Source: Phytophthora sp. 'mugwort'
Taxonomy: Eukaryota; Oomycota; Peronosporomycetes; Peronosporales; Peronosporaceae
Direction: 5' to 3'
DNA: 64,000 nucleotides
NCBI GenBank assembly: GCA_033558025.1
Contig: JAUCEF010000011.1
Span: 3,162,001 to 3,226,000 of the forward strand
A program made the position numbers and the translations under genes. Positions 9,978 through 21,889 of this stretch are shown here, one piece after another (position 1 is the first letter of the stretch; each line of letters opens with the position of its first letter). The notes below the pieces were generated by a model. The model ran no database searches. It was not told the origin of the DNA and saw only the letters and a program-made list of their open reading frames with translations.

Positions 9978-12058
9978 CTAGCCAACTAGTGATCCTTCGA
10001 CCGGATGGCGGTCGGTCATACCATAGTCGACTCCGATGGCCATGACGCTTACAATGCAACTTTTGAATGTTTGGTCGGGATGTCTCCGCGTAAATCGCGG
10101 TTCCGCAGAAGCAACTTTCACAACGTTGTTCTCAAAATCTGCCTTGCTCACGGGGAGCCTGAACGTGTCCAGCCTAGCCATTGGGACTATAAAACACAGT
10201 TCAACCTTAGCAACTTGGCTCATACCACCAGCGACGAGTCTGTTCAAGAGGTCGACAAAGTGTTGTTCATCGAACGAATGGCTCTTAGCACGCGTCACTT
10301 GAACAAACCGGACCAGTTGTGCTGCTTTATGGATAAAAACAGCGTCGTATCCGCCTTCCTTCCACATGACTGGATCCAACCACGTCGGACCTTCCTCCGA
10401 AATACCAATTCGATACTTTTGTGCATAAAAAAGACGATGCTTGATTTCTCCCAGTATTGACGCTCAAATCTCGATTCTTTCAAGTTCCACGTCAGGCCAT
10501 TATGGCTAAGCTCCGCAAAAAAACAGACTTCGAGGATAAACCCATCCGTGGATGGATTCACATTGCAAGCCCTCGCGAAATTCTGGACTAGACGCGGACC
10601 CCCCCCCCCGTTGCAAACTGACGCACGACGTAGGCGCTCACCAACCGAACGTCGTAATGGTGGGGTCTGTCATAACGGGCAAGCAAACGGTTGACTGCAC
10701 CAGCTGATGAATCGCCAACATAGCGTTGAAGGTAAGTTTCAATGTTTGCTGGCTCCACGATTGCTTTGTCGAGTGATTTAATCGCCTTTTCTGTCGTGAC
10801 TTCAAACATTAGTCTCGCGTTTCCACCGGCCACAAAGTACATCGCTTGCAATAATTTGATTCGCTCCTGCGCTTCTTTTTCTGGATCAACTTGTGTTCGA
10901 TACGGTGGAAACAGGGCCACTACGTTGCAGAAAAAAGTGTTGTTTAGAACTGCCTCCTTGTAATCCTCAAAGCGCCACGACGTCAGCTCAAAGAGCATCT
11001 GCGTATGTACTGGACGAGCCACCTCCTGCATGGCGTAATGCAATTCGCTCCTTTGTACATCCAGAATATCATTCGTTGCACCCTCCTCCAGATTGTGAGA
11101 TTCTCTGTCGCCATGTCCACATCTTCCATTCCAGAGAGCTCCTCACCCTCGTTCTCAATTGGACGGTAAAGTTCTGGACGATATTCTTTTCCGACTACAA
11201 CCATCGAGCAAACACACGAGTCGATGCTTGATTTTGTCTTGTTGATGCCAACGTAGGCACTTGAGATGAGCTGCCTCTCCAGCTGTAGATGACGTGACGT
11301 ACCCATCCAGAAATACAATCGTTTTTTGTGTCTGCGACGTCGTATTCAAGATTGCTACCAGATCGCGCTCTTTCGTCTCCTCCTTCACAACACAAACCAC
11401 TTTCTTGTTTCCCAGAAGCCAAACACAATTGAAAACTTGTCATCTCGCAAGTAATGAGTCCAAATCACGTCCCAGGGCGACCGATCAACTGATCAGGCGA
11501 AGGCGAGCGCTGCGCAGGACATTCCCAGGTGGGCCGACAACCCAAAGACGCGCATGGATTGAACACCTGTTCATCTCATTCCATTGCTTCACCAGTGGTG
11601 GCCGACGATAGAGGATCAGCGTCTCTCCAGGACGGCCAATTCCGGTACCATCGACGCAAGATGGTGGCAATTCAATCTGTCGATCTTCATCTTTAACGAA
11701 AAGCTGAGGGCACGGTTCAGGTGCGACAATCTAGTCGATTTGCGGTATATCAATGGTAGCATTAACTCGACGCTGCGCCGGCACTGCCACGATGAGCGCA
11801 TTGGTCTTCGTCCTTCCCAAGACCAATCAATGAAGCTGACGATTTCAGAGGCCCCTGCTTCGCATTGTACGCTGCTTGGTTTGCGAAGACTGTCAGAAAG
11901 GCCGCGATGACTTTCTCAGGGAGAGCACGAGAGACTCTGGCAAATACAGAGTCTTGTAGATCAGCAACATTTGCTTTATCAGCCAGCTCCTTCACGTGGT
12001 CGGTGGCTACAGCATTGCCTTCTTCATCAAACAGGCGAAACCACACTTCACGCGTCAT
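9978..12058 (-). pseudogene. Crinkler (CRN)-like effector with NTPase and nuclease-type domains, decayed
   Basis: Minus-strand pieces in several frames follow the order of large oomycete Crinkler-type proteins. The N-terminal piece (12058-11762) has a ubiquitin-like header with LTVFANQAAYNAKQGPL where the LFLAK-type motif lies, then ALIVAVPA in another frame, like the HVLVxxP end of the header. A region near 11560-11530 reads LWVVGPPG, a P-loop start broken by a frameshift. Pieces at 11400-10588 continue the NTPase-like part. The last piece (10379-9978) has GGYDAVFIHKAAQLVRFVQV, like the restriction-endonuclease-fold domain at the end of this class. Intact family members enter host cells and act in the nucleus. 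This copy has multiple frameshifts and no visible usable start, so I read it as dead. Confidence 0.65.
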
Positions 12059-12169
12059 CTCGGCTGCAAATTCGAGAATGACTGTTAGTGAACACTCGCG
12101 AAATAACCTCAGCTGAGGTTAAATACTCTTAAATACGGATCTCCCTTCTGAGTGATGGAGTTAGGTTTG

Positions 12170-12485
12170 TTCCCTCCTCAAGCCTGTTCGAGCTGCTGCC
12201 GATCCGTTATTAGATAATGCGCTGGCCGGGATATTGGCAAATGCGCTTCACCAGTTGCAGGGTCGTCCCTCAGATCCGTCGGATCGTTCGCGAGATAAGG
12301 CTTAAGCATTCCAACGTAGAACTAGCCAAAGCTGAAGGTAGATCCAACGTATAGGCGTTGCCCTGAACTCCAATAACGGTAAATGGACCACTAAATCTTG
12401 GCCGTAACTTGGCGCTCTCCACTGCGGAGACCGCATTAACAGGAAGACTCTTTGCGCTAAAAAAAACAAATCTCCCAACTTTCAA
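12170..12485 (-). pseudogene. Gypsy integrase C-terminal fragment
   Basis: A minus-strand frame contains KLRPRFSGPFTVIGVQGNAY and DLPSALA, the conserved C-terminal beta-barrel end of oomycete gypsy integrases. In the next frame it continues as YVGMLKPYLANDPTD, the usual linker that precedes a chromodomain. No complete element surrounds it on this strand, so it is a short relic caught between the Crinkler pseudogene and a plus-strand gypsy pol. Confidence 0.65.
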
Positions 12486-12559
12486 TCAATTTATAAGGAA
12501 GCAAGCATTTTACGATACAGATTCTTAATAGCGGCGAGGGGAATTAATTTCCTTTCCTG

Positions 12560-15500
12560 AGCCTATCGTCGTGGGTGTGTTCTCGGATAAGTTACCCTAT
12601 AACGCTCGCCATCGCGAAAGGTTTACTTCGCTTTAAAAATGAACGAAGGCACTACACCTAGCTCAAGACCTCCGTTTCGCTTGTCAAAAATGGAGCAAGA
12701 TGTCCCGTCGAAGAATTGATGGGGGAGAACTTGCGTAAAGGGTGGGTTGAATTATCAAAGTCACGCTGGGCGTCGAACATGTTCGCTATCCCCAAAGCAG
12801 ATCCGGTGACAGGGATATTTCCTCGCGGAGCTGAGTGTCTGCGCAGCGGAAACTTGAGAATTCCGTTGCGCTGGGTAACTTACTATTTATACGTTAATCA
12901 CTTAACAATCATAGTCAAAATTCCTTAACCTATAACTAAACACTCCTTCATCGTATGGTCGGATGTGTCGTATCTAACCTGATCGACCTTAAGCAAGGAT
13001 ATCCTGAATGTTGGTTGTGAAGCTGAGCCGACCTTATACTGTGTTTCGAATGCACATAGAAATCTATCATTGGTGTATTGCATGACTGGGATGCAAAGAA
13101 CAGGTCCACGGCTCATGCGTACTCTATTCGAGAAGTCTGACTTTGTTGTCGTGTAACTGGATGGCAGTCTGCATTTTTTTTCCTGTAGCATATAGGAACA
13201 TGTAAAGGAGCTACGCAAGGTTTGTGAAAATACTGTGTCGAGAAAAGCTCTATGCCCACCTGTCCAATTGTTCATTTGGACAACCGTAAGTAGCGTTCTT
13301 GGTCGTGTGGCGCCAAAGATGGATTGAGGGTAGATCCCCGCAAGACGGAGGCAATCGCTAAGTATCCCACCCCTACATCAAGGAAAGCGCTGTTGAGATA
13401 TCATGGACTAGGATACTACCACAGGTCCATCTGTGATTTCGCAAAAACGGCACGCCTTATAAGAGCACTGGCTCGAACAGAAACACAGTGGATCTGGGAA
13501 GGTGAGCATAAAATGCTTTCTTCACGCTCAAATTTGCACTTCAGCACGCACTAGCGTTGAAGCTACAAGATTTACACGACCGTATACCGACGCGTCTGAA
13601 TTCCATAGGTGGCGATCTGCCTCAGAACCGTGATGGTGTCGACTATACGAAGGTTTTGTTTTCGAAGAACTTGAACAAGCTTGAGCGTTGATGGCCGACT
13701 TACGAGAAGGGGCGGTTAGGTTTAAAACAGCAACAGAAAAGTGGAGGCATTACCTGCATGAACGTCCGTTTGACGTTATACACGGATAGTTCCGCTTGTT
13801 CATGGATGTTGCATCATCCTCGCGTACACCAAAAACGGCTTGCTGCTTAACGCACTTCTCCAAGTTACGTTTACGTTACGCCACTGCGTGGCGAAGCTAA
13901 TGTGGTCGCCGACGCGTTATCGCGACCTCTGGTGGCAGATTCGGACGGGCTCAAAGCGAAACCAGATTACCCGACAATTCTTGCTGTTCACGATTTTGAT
14001 GACTCCTGTAACTATATACGCAGGTGCAAATGATTTTTCAGGACATTCTTCACTCTGGTTATCATTGATCTGCTCGAGCACCTGCTCGAATCTTTTCCAC
14101 AACGAAATGTACAACACCGTTTCCGCATCAGTTTGAAGCTATGTCACCTGAATTCTCCCACCTTATTTTCGATGATTTCGACTTACGGGGAGGGGTCCGA
14201 TGGTGTATCGTAAGAGCTAGTCAATGGCGCCGATTTCAATTATGTTAGTCCGCCCTTGTCCGCTGACTAGAAAAAGGAGTTTCAGCTCGGGTACATTCTG
14301 TCCAAGACGACAAAAACAATGGATGCAGGCCAACTGGACAAGCTCGTGAATCACTATGGACTAATATTCCTTAAGAATACAAAACGAAATATACTGTCTA
14401 ACGTTTGTGCGTTCCGAGTGCAAAGGTCTACGTACGAATGTCATCATAAATTTCTGTGATGGCAACACGTTAGCATACCCGGGTATCACCGTACCTATCT
14501 TAGGCTGCCCCGCAATGGTGTTGGTATTCGACTACCCCAGCACACCCGGTTATCCGCTGTATCTATCTTAAGCTATCCCGCAATGGTATTGGTAGCCGAC
14601 TATGAATCGTGATGTTCGGGAGTACGTTCGTACCTGTGAAATTTGCGCGGGATGAAAGTTTAGCAGTCAGAAGAGGAAATGCCTTCTGATGTCACTACCA
14701 ACATTTCTAAGGAATGCTGGGAAGCTGTTTCGATTGACTTCATCACTGGATTGCCAGTGTCGGAAGGATTTGATGCTATCTTTAGTACCATCCGACAGAC
14801 TGTCAAACTGTCGAAGCGCGTGAAGTATGCACCTACCTACATCACTGTAGATGTCCAGGACACACCAAAGTTTTCTTTGATGTTCTTATCAGACACTATA
14901 TGGTATGAGGAAAGTAATTACCATCGCCGTGACTCGAAGTTCATTTCAGATTTCTGGAAGTCACTTATGAACATGATCAGTGTCAAGCTAAGTATGACCG
15001 CAGCTCACATGGGTTAAGCTGATGACCAGACAGAACGTCAAAGCTTCGTAATTGAAGGCACCCTGAGATGCATGGTATCTACCAGCATCTTGGGGAGGAA
15101 CTGTAGAGTATACCCACTCACTCTCGTCAACGCATTAACAAAACTGACTCCATTCGAGGTAGCCACAGGACATAAGCTGTCAAACCTAGTGGCTAAAGGA
15201 AGGATAGGCCTACTCCAGTCGGAGCAAAATGAAACGATAGCAGAGTTTGTCGCGAACTCCGCAAAAGAAAGGCAAGAGGTCGTAGAAGAATCTTACCAGA
15301 ATCTCCAAAAAGCTCAAGTCAAGCAGAAGGAGTACCGCGATCGCAAAGGCCGTGAAGTCATCTTCAAAGACGGCGACTTAGTGTTGCTCGACAGAACAAC
15401 GATTTTTAATGGCCGTTAGTTACGATACGGGACTGAATTAAGCAAAGCGAGCGGCAAAAACAGTTGGGCGCTTCGTCATCAAACGCATGGTAAACACGAC

Positions 15501-15760
15501 GTGCAAAACTGATATTACCCAACGTAATGATGAGGATCAATCCTACGTTTAATGTCGAACTCCTATCGCATTACAAGAGCTCAACCGGGGGAAATGTCAG
15601 AGCAAGCACGGCGTGCTGGCCAGCTCGCACCCTCACGGTACACATGATGTGTATCTGCGCAGAGCAATATCTAGGAAAGGAAGCGCATCTTACATATAGG
15701 TTAAGTATGCAAAAAGGAAGCTTACCCAGTAAGATGAAGAACCGAGGGTGCCTCCATGGC
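12560..15760 (+). pseudogene. pol: Gypsy element 2 pol (RT, RNase H, integrase), decayed
   Basis: A plus-strand Ty3/gypsy polyprotein relic. Reverse transcriptase starts near 12716 (LRKGWVELSKSRWASNMFAI, then ALRWV-type sequence). An RT thumb to RNase H stretch lies at 13324-13554 (RVDPRKTEAIAKYPTPTS). The integrase core at 14679-15050 contains WEAVSIDFITGLPVSEGFDA, a D..SKF stretch and, out of frame, a DDQTERQ motif near 15020. The integrase C-terminal region (15072-15419) includes KEYRDRKGREVIFKDGDLVLL. A last piece at 15527 reads NPTFNVELLSHYKSS. The catalytic YxDD region is lost in noise. Many stops and frameshifts show it is old. Its gag/protease half may be the minus-strand relic at 21890-23393. 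Confidence 0.75.
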
Positions 15761-16241
15761 GCATGCATGTCGTATCGAAGAAAGAAACAAACAGATATAT
15801 CCATTCCAAAAACGTGAGTCGTCCCCGAGAAGTCCCCAAGTCCAAGCCTACCTGCTTCCTCCGTCGCGCCGCAACAGTCAAGCCGCCGCTCGACAGGTCG
15901 GCTGTTGAAACCCGAACAAGATCCTTGGTTGTCTCTTGAGCAGTCAAATGCACCACTTGCAGCGGTTGCTACAGCACCGACACCAGCAGTATGACCAACA
16001 TGACATAATAATTATCGCCAAAAGAGACACCAAAAGTTACCCCTGCCATACCAGCTTGACCGAACGGTCCAACACACTGTGCACGGTGACGAAATTTCGC
16101 GCTGGCATCAATTCCTTCGTCTGGAATTAACAACTGTGCAGCAACAGTAAATTTTTCAGTTTTAACGATTTCTCGGTACTGAAGATGACTCCGCCTTCCG
16201 CAGCTTACGACTCCATCTGCAATCCGCTGTGCCGCGGGGCT
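15761..16241. other. No gene recognised
   Basis: Several short overlapping frames on both strands with no recognisable motif. It is probably the decayed 3' end of gypsy element 2 up to the inverted LTR. Confidence 0.4.
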
Positions 16242-16515
16242 GCGTAGCGTAGTGCGTCAGAGGAAGACGTATGGCTCCCGAGTCTTAGCTGTGGTTATCC
16301 TAACCCCTAAGGTCTCCGCATAGGCTTAGATCCCTCTAGTTATACCACTAGAGACTCAAAAGAGTCAGTATTCTTAAACCTAGGGCAATACATTCTTTGA
16401 TGCTAAGACTGAACTGTTATTTGTTTGCTTATCTGCGGCAAACCCGCTTGTGGTATAAATGTATTACTCTAACTATCTACCATAGTTAAACCTCGCTAAT
16501 GCATATCGAGTCGAC
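16242..16515 (-). repeat. Inverted LTR relic of gypsy element 1 family
   Basis: The reverse complement of this segment matches 1178-1451 over most of its length, including the stretch around the GGTTTAACTATGGTAGATAG string and the TACGCTACGC end. It lies on the 3' side of the minus-strand chromovirus pol, so it is placed as that element's 3' LTR. The outer third of the LTR is not recognisable. Confidence 0.65.
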
Positions 16516-16527
16516 TACATTGCGTAC

Positions 16528-17100
16528 ATGACCGGTAGTAGCCCTGTCCACTCGCCGAGTCCGCGCCGCCAATTGCGCGCTACGAGTCCTACGCAAATGC
16601 GCTCCCTCTACCTTCGCGGGGAACAGAAGATGATCCAATGGGATCTGGTGTCGTCACCAAATTCTTTGGGCGAAGTTCAGGAGCAACAGCTTTCTGCTGA
16701 TCCGCAGCTTCCACGCTCGAGGCGTCCTATGGTTCGGCCATTGCTTACCCCGTCATGTCGTGACTACGGCTTCGAGCCTCGCGAAATGGCTCTCCGAGTA
16801 GTATCGGAGTTGCTTAACATATATGTTATCGGGCCGGCAGCCGCAACGCCCGACGAGCTCGCCGTGCGAGAGTCTCTCAGAGAGAGATACTTGACTCCTC
16901 AAGTGACTACTCAGCGCGAGTATCGTGAGCGCCTGCAAGTAAAATGCAAGCTCGGCACGGCTCGGTCCCACCGATGGGGATTTACCCAGTCGTGCTCCTG
17001 TCAGGAGAGACGTCTTGGGAAGACCAGGGTCAATTCCAAAGTTGGGTTGAAGGAACTCGCAAGATTTCTTCCATTGATGCCCTTCGGGCTAGTTCAGTGA
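16528..17100 (+). other. 190-codon open frame, uncertain
   Basis: A plus-strand frame of 190 codons, Arg/Ser/Leu-rich, with no domain I recognise. It lies between the inverted LTR and the end of the chromovirus pol, where the element's 3' untranslated region would be, so it may be fortuitous. Alternatively it is a fragment of an unrelated gag inserted here. Confidence 0.25.
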
Positions 17101-17147
17101 AACTGATGTTCGAGTCGAACGTAGACTTCGTTGCGAGTTCACGAAAC

Positions 17148-20100
17148 TCAAGGCGAAGCGCCAGTTACCCCGTGCCTACCGGCCTCGCCCACAGTGCTCT
17201 CTCCACGCACTCGGTGCTTCTGCTGCCACAGATAGCGGTTCTCACGCACGTGAGGCCGCCCCTCTCCAAGCCAGAGCGACAGCTCTGCTGCTGGCCATGA
17301 CCCCCAACGGCTATTGCCGGAAGCGCCAGGCGAGTGACGCCTTGGTCGCTGGCCCTCCGGGCGCTGCTTATCGCGTCGATCGAAAGCATCCACGACGTCA
17401 GGGCAATATCGCCGGAGGGGAACCTCGTACTCCCAGGAGTTCTGTGAGTGAGGATAACCTCTCCACTTCACGAGATATTGGATACGACCCTGGCGACGAC
17501 GCCGCGCCACTAAGCGCTCCACATGATAGTGGGAATTCCCTGCTCATCGAGCAACGGCGGCGGAGGTCGATGACCGGCTGGACCCTCGCGCTGCGAGTCG
17601 CAGTGATCTGCTAGCGGGCGAGAGCCGGGTGCGGACCCTGTTCGACTCGCTGCAGTGGGCGACGAGTCACGTGACCGCCTCGCTGACGAGATCGATGCTG
17701 TGCATCATCGAGTCGACTGGTTTCAGTCTCCTTTCTCGGTTGCCAACCGCCCGGAGCTCCTGGAGCAGCCCTCTGCTCGTCGCTTCGAAGCGCTGGATCG
17801 TTCGCTCGCTGAGCTACGTGGTCAGTTGGACCTCCTCGTGCGCCTCCAGCGCTTTGGCCAGCCAACGGCTGTGGTGCCAAGGCCTCCGCGCTCATCCGAG
17901 CCGGGCCTCGATATGGCTTAAGGAAGCCTACGTAAAGGTGTGTGTACGCATCTTCTTCGGAAGATTGAGCGTGTACGCAAGGACCTTCCTGGCCACAACC
18001 TTGGCCAATGAAGCGCGGGCGCAAATTTAATTTAAAAAGCCGTAGACACTGCACGAGTAGATAAATTTCTAGCGTTTAATAATACTTGTCACCGACCTTA
18101 AGCACTTCAATGTTGCTTCTGCCCTTTGGATCAGCCTGTTCCTTCTGAACATCTTGGCTTCCAGCCACCGCATCGCGTATTGTCGTAAGTCACTTAAACG
18201 CGTAGACACGAACGTGTCAATTTGCTTGCGAACTGCAGCTGGGCTGATATCAGCTAGCCCATCGGCTATCTCTCCCCCACTAAGCCCAGAACCACGGAGT
18301 GGTGGCGTCAGCGGGACGCGAGGGTGTGTGAGACCGTTCAAGTAGAACGGGGTGAAGCTTGTCGAGGCATGCACCGCATTGTTCAATGCAAACTCAACAA
18401 GTGGGAGCATGGCACTCCATGCTTGGGTCTGTCCGCACAGATGCTCCGAAGCATGTCTTCGACAACGAGATTCACGCGTTCCGTCCGACCATCGGTCTGC
18501 GGATGATCCGCTGTCGACATGTCGAGTCGAGTGCCGAGCACCTTGAGGACCGACGTCCAAAACTTACCCGTGAAACGGGGATCTCGATCCGAGAGAATTG
18601 CCTCTGGCAGATCATGCTGTCGAAAGACACGATCCATGAACAGCGTGGCTGTTCCTTCTCCATCGATGGAGTCCGGCACCACCGCTAAATGAGCCATCAT
18701 GCTCAATCGGTCGACAAAGACCGCGATGCCCGTGTTGCCTGCCGCATCCCGTGGCAGGCCGAACACAAAGTCCATACTCATGGATTGCCAATACCCCGTG
18801 GGTACAGGCAAGCTGGCCAACGGCGCAGCCGAGTGTGGCGAGCGTTTAACCCGTTGACACGTCTCACACGTACGTACATACGTATTGACCCACTTGCAAA
18901 GCTTCGGCCACCAATAGTGGGAGCTCACCGAGCAGTAAGTCTTTCTCGGCCAAAATGACCGCCAAGTGGGGTATCATGTGCCTCATAGAGGATACGATAC
19001 TTGAGATCTTCTTCGTGAGGTACCACGACACATGGGGTGTCTTCTGGACCAGTACCGTAGTACAATAGACCATCATCGAGAGTGTATCGATGCAGCCTCG
19101 TGGGCAGCTGCGCTGACAGCTTAATTTCTGAGTTAGCAAACTCCGCGCTTCATAGCGCATGTAGCAGACCGATGCAGGACTCGTCACGCGCGTACGCAGC
19201 GCGGATCAAGTCTGTCACAGACGAAGTCGCCGTCGTGACATGAGCGATCTCATAGTCTGGCCTGCGTGATAATGCATCGGCCAAGACGTTCTGCCTGGCA
19301 GCCTTGTACTCCACCTCGAAGTTGTACTCCACAAAGAAGGAGAGCCAACAGGCCATTCTCTGAAAGAGATGAGGCGACTGCGTCGCAGTGCGTAGCGGCT
19401 CATGATCAGTGTAGATCACAAACGGCTTGGAACCGAGCAGGTGAACCCTAAATTTCACGAGCGCATACTTCATCGCAAGTAGCTCTTTGTCATGAACTGT
19501 AGTTCTTCTCAGCAGCCTTAAGCTGGCGAGATTCAAACGCGATCACGCGCTCACGCCCTTCAGCGTCTGATTGCAACAAAGCGCTGCCGATGGCTAAGTC
19601 CGACGCGTCACAGACGACACTGAAAGGACGATCGGGATTCGGCAGGGACAGGATCGGCGCCTGAAGGGGACGCTCCGTAATGGCTTCAAAAGCGGCTTGA
19701 TGTCCGGTGTTCCAACACCAGTCCACATCCGTCTTAAGGAGATTGGATAGTGGCCTTGCCACCTCAGCATAGTTCTTGCTGTACTTGTGCAAGTAATTGG
19801 CCAAGCCACTTCCGTAAGTCTTTCTGGTTCTTTGGAACCGGCCAATCTACAATGGCATTGACCTTAATGGGATCCGCTCGAAGGCCTCGCTTCCCAATGA
19901 AGCATCCCAGAAAGGGGATCTCCTCAGCGCCAAAGACACACTTGTCAGTGTTGGCATACAACTTGTGTGTGCGCATGCACTCGAGCACCGCTCGCAGGTG
20001 CTCATGTGCTTCTCCACATCAGCCTTTCCGAGATCTGCACGACTGTTGACGAATATGTCGTCGAAGTATGTCTGAGCATACGCCCTGTGGGGCCTGAACA

Positions 20101-20887
20101 GTTGCGTCACAAAACGATTGAATGTCTCAGGCGCGTTCGACAGCCCTTAAGGCACTCCCAGAGCATTTACCGCTCGGAGTGCTGATCGCCGTAAGCGGAA
20201 TATCGCTTGCTCGCATGAGCAATTGATAGTATCCATCGACCAAGTCGAGGGCACTGTACACCGTACACCCCGTCATGTTATTCTGGAGAACGTCCTTCCT
20301 AAGAATAATCGTTTTCGCCAGAATGGTGGCCGCGTTGAGCTTATTGAAAGCATGAACGATTCGCCACTTGCCATTCGGCTTTCCGACACAGAACGTAGGC
20401 GTTGAGTGCGGAGACTTGCTCACGCGCATCATGCTTGCCTCGTGCTTAGCACGGAAGAACGCGTCAATGACGTCACACTGTTCTCGTGGCAAAGGCCACT
20501 GCCTTGTCACGCAATATTTGGTTCCCGGAACCAGGTCAATCTCACGACGTACACCTCGATCCGGAGGTAGCCTCGTGGGAAGTTCCTTCGAGACCACGTC
20601 TTGATACCCCTTCACCAAAGGGTCGTACGGATCCGACGGGTTCTTGAGGATCGAGGATCCTGCGGCGCATTCAGCGCCTTCTTGGTGTCCTCAGGGACTG
20701 CTTTATCCAAAGCGACGACGAGTTTAACTCCTCCTCGGGTCGTGGAACGACCAACCCGGCTAACTCGCCGGCCTACAAGACGTCGCCGAACTCGGCCATG
20801 TACATCTCGTTCAGCTCCAACAGATCGTCCGCAGTGGGCATAGTCACGATCACCAGGGGTCTCTTCACTCGTCATGCTAGAGGGCAT
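17148..20887 (-). pseudogene. pol: Gypsy chromovirus pol (RT, RNase H, integrase, chromodomain)
   Basis: A minus-strand Ty3/gypsy polyprotein in several frames. A linker with LLELNEMYMAEFGDVL and PEEELNSSSL lies near 20760-20880. RT (20618-20127) has DLVPGTKYCVTRQWPLPREQ and LDLVDGYYQLLMRASDIP, and the active-site YFDDIFVNSRA is near 20070. The RT end reads DLRKWLG. RNase H (19804-19150) shows VVCDASDLAIGSALLQ and YALVKFRVHLLGSKPFVIYT. Integrase (18928-18069) shows an HYWWPKLCKWV zinc region with CETCQRVK, the core MSMDFVFGLPRDA, ILSDRDPRFTGKFW and HPQTDGRTERVN. A C-terminal chromodomain (17522-17440) reads YLVKWRGYPHSQNSWE. The chromodomain would target insertion to heterochromatin. Frameshifts near 20.1, 19.8, 19.0 and 18.4 kb make it inactive, but it is less decayed than element 2. 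Confidence 0.85.
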
Positions 20888-21224
20888 CAGGCACCCAGCG
20901 TCTCATGGCTGACGCTCAGCGTCGTAGCCTTCTCCCCTCTGGGACTGTTTGCCTCGGAGAGGTCCTAACAGTCACTTCAGCGGCGTCTCCAGGTGCTTGC
21001 ATCGTGTGTGTTTCAACCCGAGACTAGTATGTCTTGACCGACAACCGTCACAGAGCTGCGATGCTCGCAGTCTCCACCCGTGGATTACGTGCCGTCACCT
21101 CCATGAGTGGGCCCGCGGCCTCGATGCCCTGACATACAGCCGGCCACACCACGCATGGCGTGTAACGAAACCCCGCCCCCGTCATCGTGACGAGTGTTTG
21201 TTGTCGTGACACATGTCACCTGTG
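20888..21224 (-). other. Probable chromovirus protease-RT linker, decayed
   Basis: GC-rich sequence continuous in composition with the pol relic. In oomycete gypsy elements a long, poorly conserved linker separates protease from RT, and this segment occupies that position on the minus strand. Its end near 21225 coincides with a switch to AT-rich DNA. Confidence 0.4.
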
Positions 21225-21889
21225 AGTAGTAACAATTAGAACATTACGTGTACGTTTTCTTATTTCCCGCTATTTCTTAGCTTAAGTCAGTATGGAGAGT
21301 AGGTATAGACGTTTACATTTTTTAGTATCCAGCTGTTGGTTTCGATGACGCAACGATTCGATATAGTTAGAGAACAAGGAATAGTAATTGCGTTACAAGC
21401 ATTCGCATAAGCCAGCAACCAGCTTGGAGCAGAACGAGGGTACCCGACGCTTCGGAATTCACTCAACTAAAGCACTCAGACCGCTATCTCTTACCTTAAT
21501 TCCCTGTCGAGAGGAGGGCTAACCGTTTCTAATATCCAGCTGCTATTTTCTGATTCGATAGGGTTATATGTTATTTATTACCTTAAAATTCAGTTTCTAA
21601 ACGTTAGTTTCAACGGCTTTTACGAATAGTATTTTGGAGGAAACTTTAATTAATTCAAATAATCCCGGAGTTTAGGATTGACTTAGTTTTAACTTCGAAT
21701 ACTGAGCTATATCTTATGGGACAACGTGTAGCGTACCTTGTGTTTCGCGTTTCTCGCTCTGTGGTATTTACAATAAATACTTCCACGTAGTTTTCGTGTT
21801 TGTTGCGATGAGTGAAGGTGGGACCATTGACTTCAACGAAGTGAAAATATTCCGGAAGTTTGACACCTCCTGCCTGCCAGTTCACTGGA
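21225..21889. other. AT-rich segment, possible rearrangement junction
   Basis: No gene recognised. Its first ~100 bases resemble 3200-3300 in the same orientation. A minus-strand frame of 76 codons (21885-21655) may be the tail of the gypsy element 2 protease region. Confidence 0.4.
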
